Positions 50,726 through 59,100 of a stretch of 64,000 nt of DNA are shown here, piece after piece. The stretch spans positions 1 to 64,000 of the forward strand of contig CACMTO010000002.1 in assembly GCA_902616645.1 (NCBI GenBank), in the 5' to 3' direction. Within the stretch, counting starts at the first letter, position 1. Each line of letters starts with the position of its first letter. The stretch is from an uncultured Pelagibacteraceae bacterium (lineage in GTDB: Bacteria; Pseudomonadota; Alphaproteobacteria; Pelagibacterales; Pelagibacteraceae). The notes beneath the pieces were generated by a model that did no database searches, was not told the origin of the DNA, and was given only the letters and a program-made list of their open reading frames with translations. The position numbers and the translations under genes were made by a program.

Positions 50726-51947
50726 AGAAATTGATCTTAGCTTAGATCGTATAAAAAATCTTTGTAAGAAATTAGGAAATCCACAAGATGAGATTAAATG
50801 TATACAAGTATGCGGGACTAATGGAAAAGGTAGCACAATTTCTTTTTTAAGATCTATTCTTAAAGAAGCAAATATTAGATGTAATGTGTACACCTCTCCT
50901 CATGTGAGAACCATTAATGAAAGATTTGTTTATAATGATGAGGTAATTAGTGATAATGATCTTTCAGATTTGTTGTGTGAAATTGAAGAAGTGAACAACA
51001 ATCAACCTCTAACATACTTTGAGGCTCTCACGGCCGCGTTTTTTTACGGATGCAAAAAGTATAAAGAAAATCTTGTAATTGCAGAATTTGGTCTATTTGG
51101 AAGAGGAGATGCAGTAAATATTTTAAAAAAAAATCTTTGTAATGTTGTAACCTCCTGCAGTGAAGATCACTTGGACTGGTTACCAAAAAATGAGAGAAAT
51201 ATTGAAAGAATAATTTTTGAAAAAACTTCATCTTTACTGAATTCAAATATAGTAATTGCAAAACAAAACTCCAATGAAATTACAGAATGTATTAAAAAAA
51301 ATATCTCCAACAATAGTGCAAATAAATATTTCTTTAATGAACATTATAAATTTGTTTTAAAAGAAAATAATTTTTTCTATTATGAGGATAAGTATGGTGG
51401 CCTAAAAATTCCAAAACCTAACCTAAATGGTCAATTTCAACTTGAAAATGCTTCTACAGCTATTGCTACATTAAGAATTTTGAAGAACATAAGGATAAAG
51501 AACCAACACATAATAAATGGAATTCAAAAAGCATCTAACATTGCTAGACTGCAAGAAATTAAATCTGGTAAACTTAAAAACTTAATTAAAAATAACAGAC
51601 TTATTTTGGACTCATCTCATAATCCTGGCGGAGCAAAGGTGCTTAATGAATATCTTCAAACTTTGGATTGTAATAAACATGTAATTATTGGAATGATGGC
51701 TAATAAAGATCACCAAAAATATATAAGTTATTTTAAAGATATTACATCTCTCACAACTATTGACATACCCAATCAGCCAAATGCAATCAGTGGAAAAGAT
51801 TTAAAAGAAGAATTTAAAGACATACCTAATGTTAACTACAAAGAGAATATCCATGATGCTATACAATCAATAGATTTAAAAGAAAATGATTTAGTTTTAA
51901 TTACAGGCTCTTTATATTTAAGTGGAGAATTTTTAAATCTTAACTAA
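50673..51947 (+). CDS. folC: Folylpolyglutamate synthase / dihydrofolate synthase
   Basis: Mur-ligase-like ATPase. P-loop CGTNGKGSTISFL, EFGLFGRGDAVN, SEDHLDWL, and the C-terminal LDSSHNPGGAKVL. 424 residues. Starts at 50673 or 50679 are both possible; either overlaps accD by about 50 bases. Its TAA overlaps the stop of convergent trxA. Confidence 0.94.
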   Translation: MKMKLQKIVNRLQKLHPKEIDLSLDRIKNLCKKLGNPQDEIKCIQVCGTNGKGSTISFLRSILKEANIRCNVYTSPHVRTINERFVYNDEVISDNDLSDLLCEIEEVNNNQPLTYFEALTAAFFYGCKKYKENLVIAEFGLFGRGDAVNILKKNLCNVVTSCSEDHLDWLPKNERNIERIIFEKTSSLLNSNIVIAKQNSNEITECIKKNISNNSANKYFFNEHYKFVLKENNFFYYEDKYGGLKIPKPNLNGQFQLENASTAIATLRILKNIRIKNQHIINGIQKASNIARLQEIKSGKLKNLIKNNRLILDSSHNPGGAKVLNEYLQTLDCNKHVIIGMMANKDHQKYISYFKDITSLTTIDIPNQPNAISGKDLKEEFKDIPNVNYKENIHDAIQSIDLKENDLVLITGSLYLSGEFLNLN

Positions 51948-52261
51948 ATATTTTTTTCCAAGAATTCTTTCATGTTACTTTCAGGAACTCCGCCAACTTT
52001 TCTATCTACCTCTACACCTTTTTTATAAATTATTACGGTTGGGACTCCTCTAATTCCTGCCGCACTTCCAGTATTTATGCCTCCATCCTCAATATCAGCG
52101 TAATAGAAACCAGCTTTATCTTTGTATTCAACTGCAAGTTTATCCATAACTGGTTTCAATGACTTGCATGGACCACACCAAGCTGCAGAGAATTGTATAA
52201 CAGATACATCCTCATTTTTAATTTTAGTCTCAAAATCTTCATCTTTAAAATCTATTAGCAT
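51944..52261 (-). CDS. trxA: Thioredoxin
   Basis: Thioredoxin of 105 residues with active site AAWCGPCKSLKPV and the cis-Pro loop IRGVPTVIIYKKG. A disulfide reductase and candidate reductant for the Prx at 3722. It lies convergent to folC, sharing the four bases of both stops (CTAA). Confidence 0.96.
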   Translation of the reverse strand: MLIDFKDEDFETKIKNEDVSVIQFSAAWCGPCKSLKPVMDKLAVEYKDKAGFYYADIEDGGINTGSAAGIRGVPTVIIYKKGVEVDRKVGGVPESNMKEFLEKNI

Positions 52262-52295
52262 AATAGGGGTTTATAATTATTCTTCACAATGTCAA

Positions 52296-53732
52296 CTATG
52301 TAAATTCATACTTCTTTTCGATCGACATAATAAATTGGTTAATTTCATCCAATTTTTTTAATTCAACTTCGTCGTCTCTATTTGAGGCTTGATCTCTTAA
52401 ATAATCAATTTCAGTGTAGGCCATGCTAACTGTTTGCCATTTTTCTTTATTTTTGCTTAAAATTCTTCTAGCAATTTCACTTTTAATATTTTTGTACAAA
52501 TCAGGTGGTAATATTTGAGGAGCTTCTTGATAAATTATTTTTTGACCAAACCAACTACATCTCTTGTCTTGAAACTTATCTAGAAGTCTTAACTTATCCT
52601 CCCATGAAGAACTATGCCAAGTTTTAAAGAGAGCAGTATCTTTATTAGGAATAAATTTTTCATACAAAGTTTCTTCAGGTAAAAGATCTTCTTGAGTTTT
52701 AGTTTGCTCTTTTTCTTCTGCTGCCTCTCTATTTATAATTTGTATATTTTTACAGAAATTTTCACTGTTTCTGACCATTTGCGCACGTTTTTTAATCGTT
52801 TCTGTATCTAGGTCTAAATAAGGTTTTTGTTTTAAAGCATACTCTTTATCCAAAATTATTGGAGCTTTATTAGTTTTTAAAACTCTTAAAGCCTTAGGGC
52901 TATATTTTTTTAATATATCTTTCAGTTGATTAACTGGTAAGTCTAATAACGGTTCTGGATCTCTTCTTAAATCCCAAACATATCCCCACGATGCATAAGA
53001 TGGATGAAAACAATGATTAGGATGCAATGTGCTAGTAAGATACATCATATTTCTACCTTTCACGTTTTCAAAAATAGAATATATACCCTCACTTTTTAAA
53101 AACGTTTCTACGCTTGTTTTGGTTGATGTTTTTAAAAATATTTCCCAATTTTTTTTATGTTTATCTTTAATAATTCTAAGAACCTTTAATGAATTTTGAG
53201 CATCAACGTAAGCAGTATGACTCGCTGAGGTATCGAAACCTTGCATCCTTGATAAAGATTCTAATGCTAAGCTTGGGTTTCCTGCCTCTGTTAATTCTGT
53301 TTTTAAAGTTTCAGAATTTAAGGTTTGAGCTGCCCTAGCTATATGTAAACCGTCATGTTCACTGTTAGGTGATGAGTGAGTAGCGTAAGGGTAACGATTG
53401 CCCTTAAAAAAATTGAAATGAAACATCCTTCGATCAAAATTTAAATTTGACCAACCCATAAACATTGCCGGGGCACATTTAGAGAAAAAATTTTCAACAG
53501 CACCCAAGAAATCATAATGTGAATAATTGCCTTTAGTTAATAAATCAATACTTGTTGAATTTACAAGTAAAGCTTTTGCACTTGGCACCTCACCTTCCGG
53601 CATTCGCCCTCTTATATTTAACTTTCCAATTTCTTTTAAATTTTTATCAACTACAACAGCCCCAACTTCAATTATGGATCCCCATATTGTTGAATTCGTA
53701 GTTTCGGTATCGTAAATTACAATCTTATCCAT
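52296..53732 (-). CDS. sbcB: Exodeoxyribonuclease I
   Basis: 3'-5' single-strand DNA exonuclease, DEDDh type. Exo I motif IYDTETTNS (D8, E10), Exo II GWSNLNFDRRMFHFNFF, Exo III SHTAYVDAQNSL, then the ExoI C-terminal domain with DLRRDPEPLLDLP and KYSPKALRVLKTNKAP. 478 residues, close to E. coli ExoI. This enzyme is typical of gammaproteobacteria and patchy in alphaproteobacteria. Grouped with two further DNA-processing genes. Confidence 0.93.
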   Translation of the reverse strand: MDKIVIYDTETTNSTIWGSIIEVGAVVVDKNLKEIGKLNIRGRMPEGEVPSAKALLVNSTSIDLLTKGNYSHYDFLGAVENFFSKCAPAMFMGWSNLNFDRRMFHFNFFKGNRYPYATHSSPNSEHDGLHIARAAQTLNSETLKTELTEAGNPSLALESLSRMQGFDTSASHTAYVDAQNSLKVLRIIKDKHKKNWEIFLKTSTKTSVETFLKSEGIYSIFENVKGRNMMYLTSTLHPNHCFHPSYASWGYVWDLRRDPEPLLDLPVNQLKDILKKYSPKALRVLKTNKAPIILDKEYALKQKPYLDLDTETIKKRAQMVRNSENFCKNIQIINREAAEEKEQTKTQEDLLPEETLYEKFIPNKDTALFKTWHSSSWEDKLRLLDKFQDKRCSWFGQKIIYQEAPQILPPDLYKNIKSEIARRILSKNKEKWQTVSMAYTEIDYLRDQASNRDDEVELKKLDEINQFIMSIEKKYEFT

Positions 53733-53738
53733 TTTTTA

Positions 53739-54425
53739 TTAAACTAAATTGTTCATTTCATTAAACTTTTTTAATCTACCTAAAAACAAATTTTGATATG
53801 TTATTAGTTCAGGCCCTTGAATCTTAAACTCTTGAAACAAATTATCCACTGTGCAAACTAGAATAACACATGCGTTTATGTTTGAATTGTAAACAAAATT
53901 ATGCGCTAAAGAGTAAGCCGCGGTTTGTAAAAACCAAGAATCTATGTACTCAGCTTTTTTTGGTTTGTTGGACTGCTTAAAATCAATTATTGTTTCTTTT
54001 CCTTCATAAACACCCACACAGTCTGCTGTGCCTGCATATCTCTCAGGATAATGCATTGTGCACTCCACACCATATATTTCCTCTAATCTATTTGTTAAAC
54101 CCTTATCAATAATTTCTTTTGCCATTTTTTTATATTGCTCATTGTCCTCAAAGAAACTCAAATTTTCTCTACCTAAAAGAAAAGACTCTAAATAGCTGTG
54201 CATCTGTGAACCTCTACTACTTGCAGCTTTTACTATTGCTTCACTTTCTTTTAATCCCGTTCTCTGTCTCCAGTTTAAAAGTGCAGCCTTATCTTCTTCT
54301 GACTTTGTTGCATCAAGTATTGAGGTTACACTAGGTAACTTTGCTTCCCCTAATACGTATCTTCTTATTCCATCTTCTGTTGCTCTTGAACTTTTAGGAT
54401 AGTCATATTTTTTGTTCCAACGCAT
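53739..54425 (-). CDS. PD-(D/E)XK exonuclease resembling mitochondrial MGME1
   Basis: A 228-residue RecB-like nuclease. Order of motifs: LPSVTSILDAT (30-40), NWRQR, RGSQMHSYLES with H76, E121, RYAGTADCVGVYEGK with D135, IIDFKQSNKPK with D148 and K150, and LQTAAYSLA with Q167. This order and wording (PSVT.IL, G..DCV..Y.GK..IID.K.S.KPK, Q..AY) closely follows human MGME1, the mitochondrial single-strand DNA exonuclease. I use the ATG at 54425; the longer frame runs into rmuC. Activity is inferred; the specific substrate is unknown. Confidence 0.8.
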   Translation of the reverse strand: MRWNKKYDYPKSSRATEDGIRRYVLGEAKLPSVTSILDATKSEEDKAALLNWRQRTGLKESEAIVKAASSRGSQMHSYLESFLLGRENLSFFEDNEQYKKMAKEIIDKGLTNRLEEIYGVECTMHYPERYAGTADCVGVYEGKETIIDFKQSNKPKKAEYIDSWFLQTAAYSLAHNFVYNSNINACVILVCTVDNLFQEFKIQGPELITYQNLFLGRLKKFNEMNNLV

Positions 54426-54462
54426 GTGATTTCTTATAGTCGGTATTATCTGAAAAAAGAAA

Positions 54463-55557
54463 TTATTTTTTGACTTGTTTATTTCTCTCAACAAAACTCT
54501 CAACGTTATCTGTTAGAACAGCTTTTTCAACTTGTTCGGGATCTTTGATATTTTCTAGAGTTCTAGTAATTGATCTTGCATCTTTTCCAAAGCTATCAAC
54601 AACCGTCATGGCCTCTTCAAGTTTTTTTCTTAATTTATAAATATTATCAAAATGGCTAGAAAATCTAGTACTTATATTTTTTAAATGATCATAAATCTCT
54701 GTTGCGTGTTTTGAAATTTTAAGAGACTGAAAGCCCATGTGCAAAGATTGTAAATAAGCTGAAAGAGTATTTGGGCCGCAAATTACTATTTTATATTTTT
54801 TCATTAATTCTTGAGTTAATAACTCCTTAGTGCTTGGGTCTTGATACTCAGTTAATTCTTTATAAAGACTTTCTGTAGGAGCATACACTATTGCAAAATT
54901 TGAGGTTTTAGGTGGAACAATGTATTTCTCCATGACACTTTTTGCTTTAGCCTTAAATGCACTTGCTAATTTTGTTCTAGCATCAGCAACTGCTTTCTTA
55001 TCATCTGCCTCATGTGCATCTGTAATTGCCTTAAATTTTTCTACTGGGAAATGAGAGTCTACTGGAACCAAAACATCTCCTTGAAGCTTGATTGCAAATT
55101 CTACATTCTCACTTGTATCTTCTTTCATTTTGACATTTGTCATATATTGAGACGCAGGTAATAAATCTTTAATTAGAGCATCTAAAGAATACTCAGCTAT
55201 AGTTCCATATTTTTTTACCCCTGCTAAAATTTTAGTAATTCCTTCTTGACTTTGATTTAATAATCTTACTTGTTCATTAAAATTCCCAACTTTCTCATCT
55301 ACTTTAGTTAAGGCCTCGGTCATATCTTTTGTAACCCCAGTTGATAAAGAGTTAAATGAGGTAGACATTGAACTTAGTGATGTATTGATTGTAGAATTAA
55401 GGCTGTCCTTTAACCTCACTATTTCAGCATTTAAATTAGCTAATTCCTCAGCTTCTTTATTCTCACTTTGAATATTGTTATTGCTTCTTTGTTTAAGTAA
55501 TAAAAAAATCATCACTACAATAAGTGCTAAAATTAAATATATTAACGAATCTTGCAT
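54463..55557 (-). CDS. rmuC: RmuC family DNA recombination protein
   Basis: An N-terminal membrane helix (residues 4-20) and a coiled-coil region (about 30-110) precede the RmuC nuclease-like domain. That domain shows VPVDSHFPVEKFKAI, AIVYAPTESLYKEL and ICGPNTLSAYLQSLHMGFQSL. The protein limits inversions at short inverted repeats in E. coli. 364 residues. First gene of the leftward DNA-processing run. Confidence 0.92.
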   Translation of the reverse strand: MQDSLIYLILALIVVMIFLLLKQRSNNNIQSENKEAEELANLNAEIVRLKDSLNSTINTSLSSMSTSFNSLSTGVTKDMTEALTKVDEKVGNFNEQVRLLNQSQEGITKILAGVKKYGTIAEYSLDALIKDLLPASQYMTNVKMKEDTSENVEFAIKLQGDVLVPVDSHFPVEKFKAITDAHEADDKKAVADARTKLASAFKAKAKSVMEKYIVPPKTSNFAIVYAPTESLYKELTEYQDPSTKELLTQELMKKYKIVICGPNTLSAYLQSLHMGFQSLKISKHATEIYDHLKNISTRFSSHFDNIYKLRKKLEEAMTVVDSFGKDARSITRTLENIKDPEQVEKAVLTDNVESFVERNKQVKK

Positions 55558-55626
55558 AATATCTTAATTATTCACTCTTTCATTAAAGTAAACAAGGAAA
55601 AAATAATTTTATATTAAAAAGATAAA

Positions 55627-56313
55627 TTACTTGGAAAGTAGTCTAATCAAGTTTTTTAATCCCTTCTTTTTAGTGTTTTTCTTTGAAGTGAAAATACAAG
55701 CTTGAGATTTTAAAATTTCTCCATCTTTTAAAACTCTAAGATTGTTTGCTCTTAAAGTCTCACCACTTGAACTTATATCTGTGATCAATTCTGCTGAACC
55801 AGTAAAAGGGTATGCCTCAGTCGCTCCCAAACTATCAATTATTCTAAATTGAGTTACGCCTTTTGAAAATAAAAAATTTCTAGTTAAATTAGCGTACTTG
55901 GTAGCAACCCTTAATCTTTTTTTCTTTTTGTCTCTAAATTCAAATGCAATTTCTTCTAAGTCAGCTATTGTTTGAACATCGATCCAAGGATCTGGTATAG
56001 CTACAACTAAATTAGCTTTTCCAAAATTAAGTTTTTTAATAATATTAATCTTATTTTGAGTATTTATCTCACTTTCTTTTAATAAATCATAACCAGAAAA
56101 GCCGATATCTAAAGAACCATCTCCCAATCTCTCAATAATTTCTCTAGCGTGCAAATATAAAATTTTTATGTGTGGTTTATTTTTTATTGAACCTATCAAA
56201 TCTCTTTCTCCTCGCTCAGAAATAAGCTTTAATTTCTTTTTTGTAAAAATTTTTAAAACATCTTTTCTTAACCGTCCCTTACTTGGTATTCCTATATTTA
56301 TTAAATTTTTCAT
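55627..56313 (-). CDS. hisG: ATP phosphoribosyltransferase catalytic subunit, short form
   Basis: First step of histidine synthesis. IGIPSKGRLRKDVLKIF, the DIGFSGYDLL segment and the PRPP loop GATEAYPFTGSAELI are present. At 228 residues it lacks the regulatory ACT domain and needs HisZ, encoded immediately upstream with an ATGA overlap. Confidence 0.96.
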   Translation of the reverse strand: MKNLINIGIPSKGRLRKDVLKIFTKKKLKLISERGERDLIGSIKNKPHIKILYLHAREIIERLGDGSLDIGFSGYDLLKESEINTQNKINIIKKLNFGKANLVVAIPDPWIDVQTIADLEEIAFEFRDKKKKRLRVATKYANLTRNFLFSKGVTQFRIIDSLGATEAYPFTGSAELITDISSSGETLRANNLRVLKDGEILKSQACIFTSKKNTKKKGLKNLIRLLSK

Positions 56314-57368
56314 AATTGAGAGTTTAAGTTAAGAGCTGCTCCAACTGCTGGTACTTGCTTTTTCGAACCAAGATCAGAAATTAATTTGTCATAACGACCA
56401 CCATTACAACAATTGATAATTTTAGACTTTAATTTGATGTCTATTTTAAAAACTATGCCAGTATAATATTCCAATTGTCTACCAAAGGCTGAAGAGAAAA
56501 CCACATTCAACTTAGATATTTTGTTTTTTGAAACAGGAAAATATTTCTGATCAACAAAAAGGTTTATCTTATGTTTTTTAAAAAATTTATTTAACTCCCT
56601 TGCAGCTTTATTTATTGGACATTTAATTTTTAAAAACTCTTTAATAATTTTTGATGTGTTACTTCCTTTACTTGCTCTCCTAGGATCTTTAATCTTTTTA
56701 TCGAATCTCTCTAAAATTTCTTTTAGTGTTCTACCTGCAAAAATAGATGATTGGTCATCCTTTAACATTTTTAAATATCGTCTTTTATCGACCTCAACAA
56801 TAGTTGGATCTACATCAGAATTTGTCTCTAATCTTTTTAATAAATCACTGAAATATTCCTCTCGCCAGAAATGCCTTGTAAGTCTTAATTTCCATCTTTT
56901 TGGTATATCTAATTTAGATATTAGAAGATTAAAAATCTCTACATTGCCAATAGTGAGAGTGCCTGTAGAGTATTTTAGATTTTTAAGTGATTTAAGTGAT
57001 GTATTTATAATTTTTTTGTCATCATTTTTTTCGTCTTTTGATCCTATAATCTCGAAACCAACTTGATTTCGAATTATAGAGTCCTTTTTATTTTGAGATT
57101 TTCTATAAGCCTGTCCACTATAAAATATTTTTTCTTTACCTTTTAGATTATTTTCTAAGTATCTAAGACAAGAGGCAATTGTAAGGTCAGGTCTCAAACA
57201 TAATTCATTCCCTGTTTGATCTGTAAATGAAAAAATAAATTTTCTGAAACTCTCACCAGATCTTTGAACTATATGACTAGTCTCAATAACTGATGGTAAT
57301 TCAATATATTTAAATCCTTTAGACTGAACTGATCTAAGGATTTTGTCAGATAAATTTTTTGATTTCAT
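56310..57368 (-). CDS. hisZ: ATP phosphoribosyltransferase regulatory subunit
   Basis: A catalytically inactive HisRS paralogue, 352 residues, with class II remnants LCLRPDLTIASCLRYL and YYTGIVFKID and no complete synthetase motifs. It activates short HisG and confers histidine feedback. It lies directly between hisS and hisG, overlapping hisS by 23 bases. Confidence 0.92.
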   Translation of the reverse strand: MKSKNLSDKILRSVQSKGFKYIELPSVIETSHIVQRSGESFRKFIFSFTDQTGNELCLRPDLTIASCLRYLENNLKGKEKIFYSGQAYRKSQNKKDSIIRNQVGFEIIGSKDEKNDDKKIINTSLKSLKNLKYSTGTLTIGNVEIFNLLISKLDIPKRWKLRLTRHFWREEYFSDLLKRLETNSDVDPTIVEVDKRRYLKMLKDDQSSIFAGRTLKEILERFDKKIKDPRRASKGSNTSKIIKEFLKIKCPINKAARELNKFFKKHKINLFVDQKYFPVSKNKISKLNVVFSSAFGRQLEYYTGIVFKIDIKLKSKIINCCNGGRYDKLISDLGSKKQVPAVGAALNLNSQL

Positions 57369-58743
57369 TTATTAAATTCTCTTTTGGAAATGTAATTTGG
57401 TTATTCTCTCCCTTAACCCCAAGTAGATTTTTTAATGTTATTTTATTATCTCTAAATTCATTTTCGCCACAGATAACTGCAACTGGACATTCTCGTTTGT
57501 TAGCATAAGTAAGTTGCTTACCAAGATTTTTTTTACTATCCAAAAATATTTCAGAATTAATATTATTTTTTCTTAAATTATTTAAAATTTCGTAATAATT
57601 TTTTAAATATTTTTCATCCATTACACAAACAATAACTGGATTTTGTATGTCAATTTCAACTTGATTTAATTGCATCATTACAAATAGCAATCTATCAACA
57701 CCAATACTCACACCTGTACCTGGAATATCTACACCCTTAAATCTTGAAATTAATTTATTATACTGTCCACCTGAGCAAATACTTCCAATATCAACTTCCT
57801 TACCCTTTATATTTTTTGCTTTAAAACTTAGATTAGTTTCAACACAAAATCCATCGTAATAATCCAGGCCTCTAACAATTGTAAAATTAGTTTTTACTTG
57901 GTCAGAATAATTTCCAAAACTTAAAACTTCAAATAATTTTTCTAATTCTTTAATACCCTCTTGGGTAATAGGATTTTTAAAATTTTCCTTAAGTTCCCTT
58001 AAATCTTTAATCCTTAAAAAATTTAAGATTTTTGAAGTTTGATCATCACTTAAGTTTGCTCCTTTTGTTATAGCTCCACTTTTATCTTTTCTTCCCTTTT
58101 TTAATAATTCTTCAACTCCCTTTAAACCAAACCCGGGTTTATCAAGCTTATCTATAGCTCTCATTACCTTGATTTGTTTCTCTTTTTCAATTTTCAAATC
58201 TTCAATTAAACCTTGGACAATTTTTCTATTACTGACATTGATAGTAAACTGATTTTTTTTTAACCCACAATCTACTAAAGTATTTGAGATTAGATTACAT
58301 AACTCAGCATTTGCTTGAGCTGGATTTACGTATCCAACTATATCACAATCTGCTTGAGTAAATTCTCTATATCTTGCATTCCCAGATTTTTCATTTCTAA
58401 AAACATTTTGAATCGCATATCTCTTATATATTGAAGGAAGATTTTGATTGTTTTGAGCAACAAATCTAGCAAGTGGACTGGATAAATCATACCTCAAAGT
58501 AATTTTCTTTTCATCGTCATTAAAGGTGAAAACATCAGACATAGGATTACTGACATCCTCTGCCAAAAAGGAACCTATATTTTCACTTATTTCAAATGAT
58601 GGAGTTTCCAATGGATCAAATCCATACTTAATAAAGTTTTTCTCAATGATCTTTAATAGCTTCTTTTTGAGAAATAATGTTTTATTCCATCTATCTTCAA
58701 ATCCTGAGGGTAATCCAGGAATTAATTTATTTTCTTTATTCAT
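57346..58743 (-). CDS. hisS: Histidyl-tRNA synthetase
   Basis: Class II synthetase, 465 residues. LPSGFEDRW near the start, motif 2 NVFRNEKSGNARYREFTQADCD, histidine-binding RGLDYYDGF and motif 3 GVSIGVDRLLF. I use the ATG at 58743 (MNKENKLIPGLPSGF). It is 4 bases from the 3' end of tRNA-His; a longer frame would run through the tRNA gene. Confidence 0.96.
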   Translation of the reverse strand: MNKENKLIPGLPSGFEDRWNKTLFLKKKLLKIIEKNFIKYGFDPLETPSFEISENIGSFLAEDVSNPMSDVFTFNDDEKKITLRYDLSSPLARFVAQNNQNLPSIYKRYAIQNVFRNEKSGNARYREFTQADCDIVGYVNPAQANAELCNLISNTLVDCGLKKNQFTINVSNRKIVQGLIEDLKIEKEKQIKVMRAIDKLDKPGFGLKGVEELLKKGRKDKSGAITKGANLSDDQTSKILNFLRIKDLRELKENFKNPITQEGIKELEKLFEVLSFGNYSDQVKTNFTIVRGLDYYDGFCVETNLSFKAKNIKGKEVDIGSICSGGQYNKLISRFKGVDIPGTGVSIGVDRLLFVMMQLNQVEIDIQNPVIVCVMDEKYLKNYYEILNNLRKNNINSEIFLDSKKNLGKQLTYANKRECPVAVICGENEFRDNKITLKNLLGVKGENNQITFPKENLINEIKKFI

Positions 58744-58747
58744 TTTT

Positions 58748-58821
58748 TGGTACCTTGAGTAGGTTACGCTCCTACGACTTCGGATCCACAAACCGACGTG
58801 ATACTATTTCACCATCAAGGC
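58748..58821 (-). tRNA. tRNA-His (GTG) with aberrant D and T loops
   Basis: Cloverleaf: acceptor GCCTTGA/TCAAGGT (G1-U72 wobble), A73 and encoded CCA. D-stem GTGA/TCAC with loop AATAGTA. Anticodon stem TCGGT/TCCGA (U-U at 31:39) with loop TTGTGGA. Four-base variable loop. T-stem GTAGG/CCTAC with loop AGCGTAA. There is no G-1 (the preceding base is T) and base 73 is A. That matches the known loss of this universal His feature in one alphaproteobacterial clade. The loops lack GG and TTC. It could be the working tRNA or a tRNA-like leader for hisS. Confidence 0.85.
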
Positions 58822-58861
58822 ATATCCTTTTTTGTTTTATCTTATTTTATTGTTATTTAAA

Positions 58862-58867
58862 ATTATA
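58862..58867 (-). promoter_or_regulatory. Possible -10 element for tRNA-His/hisS
   Basis: A TATAAT hexamer on the minus strand about 40 bases before the tRNA-His 5' end. No convincing -35 hexamer sits at the right distance, and such hexamers are common in AT-rich DNA. Confidence 0.25.
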
Positions 58868-58882
58868 ATATAAATGATTATT

Positions 58883-58900
58883 CGCTAGCTTTAGCCAGCG
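58883..58900 (-). other. GC-rich hairpin spanning the stop of the 33-residue ORF
   Basis: On the minus strand CGCTGGC-TAAA-GCTAGCG forms a seven-pair stem including one G-U, perfect only on that strand. No U-run follows, so it is not a standard intrinsic terminator. It may protect an RNA 3' end or block tRNA-leader misfolding. Confidence 0.4.
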
Positions 58901-58992
58901 TGGAAATTTGAGTGCACAACTCTAGTAATTCCTTTAAAAGCTATTCTTAAAGTACTTTTTGTTACTAATTTACTTAAATTATATTTTTTCAT
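58891..58992 (-). CDS. Possible 33-residue basic peptide between cspA-like gene and tRNA-His
   Basis: An ATG at 58992, 6 bases after an AAAAGG sequence, opens a frame of 33 codons beginning MKKYNLSKLVTKST and ending VVHSNFHAG. It has eight Lys/Arg, no Asp or Glu, and a moderately amphipathic pattern. The TAA stop lies in the loop of a GC-rich hairpin (58883-58900). I do not recognise the peptide. It is the only gene-like content of the 280-base stretch 58822-59100 apart from the terminator; it may instead be part of a small RNA. Confidence 0.4.
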   Translation of the reverse strand: MKKYNLSKLVTKSTLRIAFKGITRVVHSNFHAG

Positions 58993-59037
58993 TGAAAGCC
59001 TTTTAGACAAAAAAAATAATAATGCAACCCTTAAAAG

Positions 59038-59084
59038 AAAAAGGACACATAACTATTTTAAAATTACAGATTTTGTGCCCTTTT
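59038..59084 (-). terminator. Terminator of the cold-shock gene
   Basis: Seventeen bases past the cold-shock stop codon, AAAAGGGCACA and UGUGUCCUUUU pair over 11 bp (one G-U) around a loop of about 24 nt, and the 3' arm runs into a U-rich tail. The large loop is unusual, but the stem and tail fit intrinsic termination. Confidence 0.65.
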
Positions 59085-59100
59085 AAGTATTTTTTGAAAA

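Noticed and set aside
54425-54503. N-terminal extension of the MGME1-like nuclease
   Set aside because: It would run into rmuC and precedes the conserved MRWNKKYDYP start; the ATG at 54425 is better.
58744-58791. N-terminal extension of hisS
   Set aside because: The extra codons are translated from the tRNA-His gene; the ATG at 58743 matches the family start.
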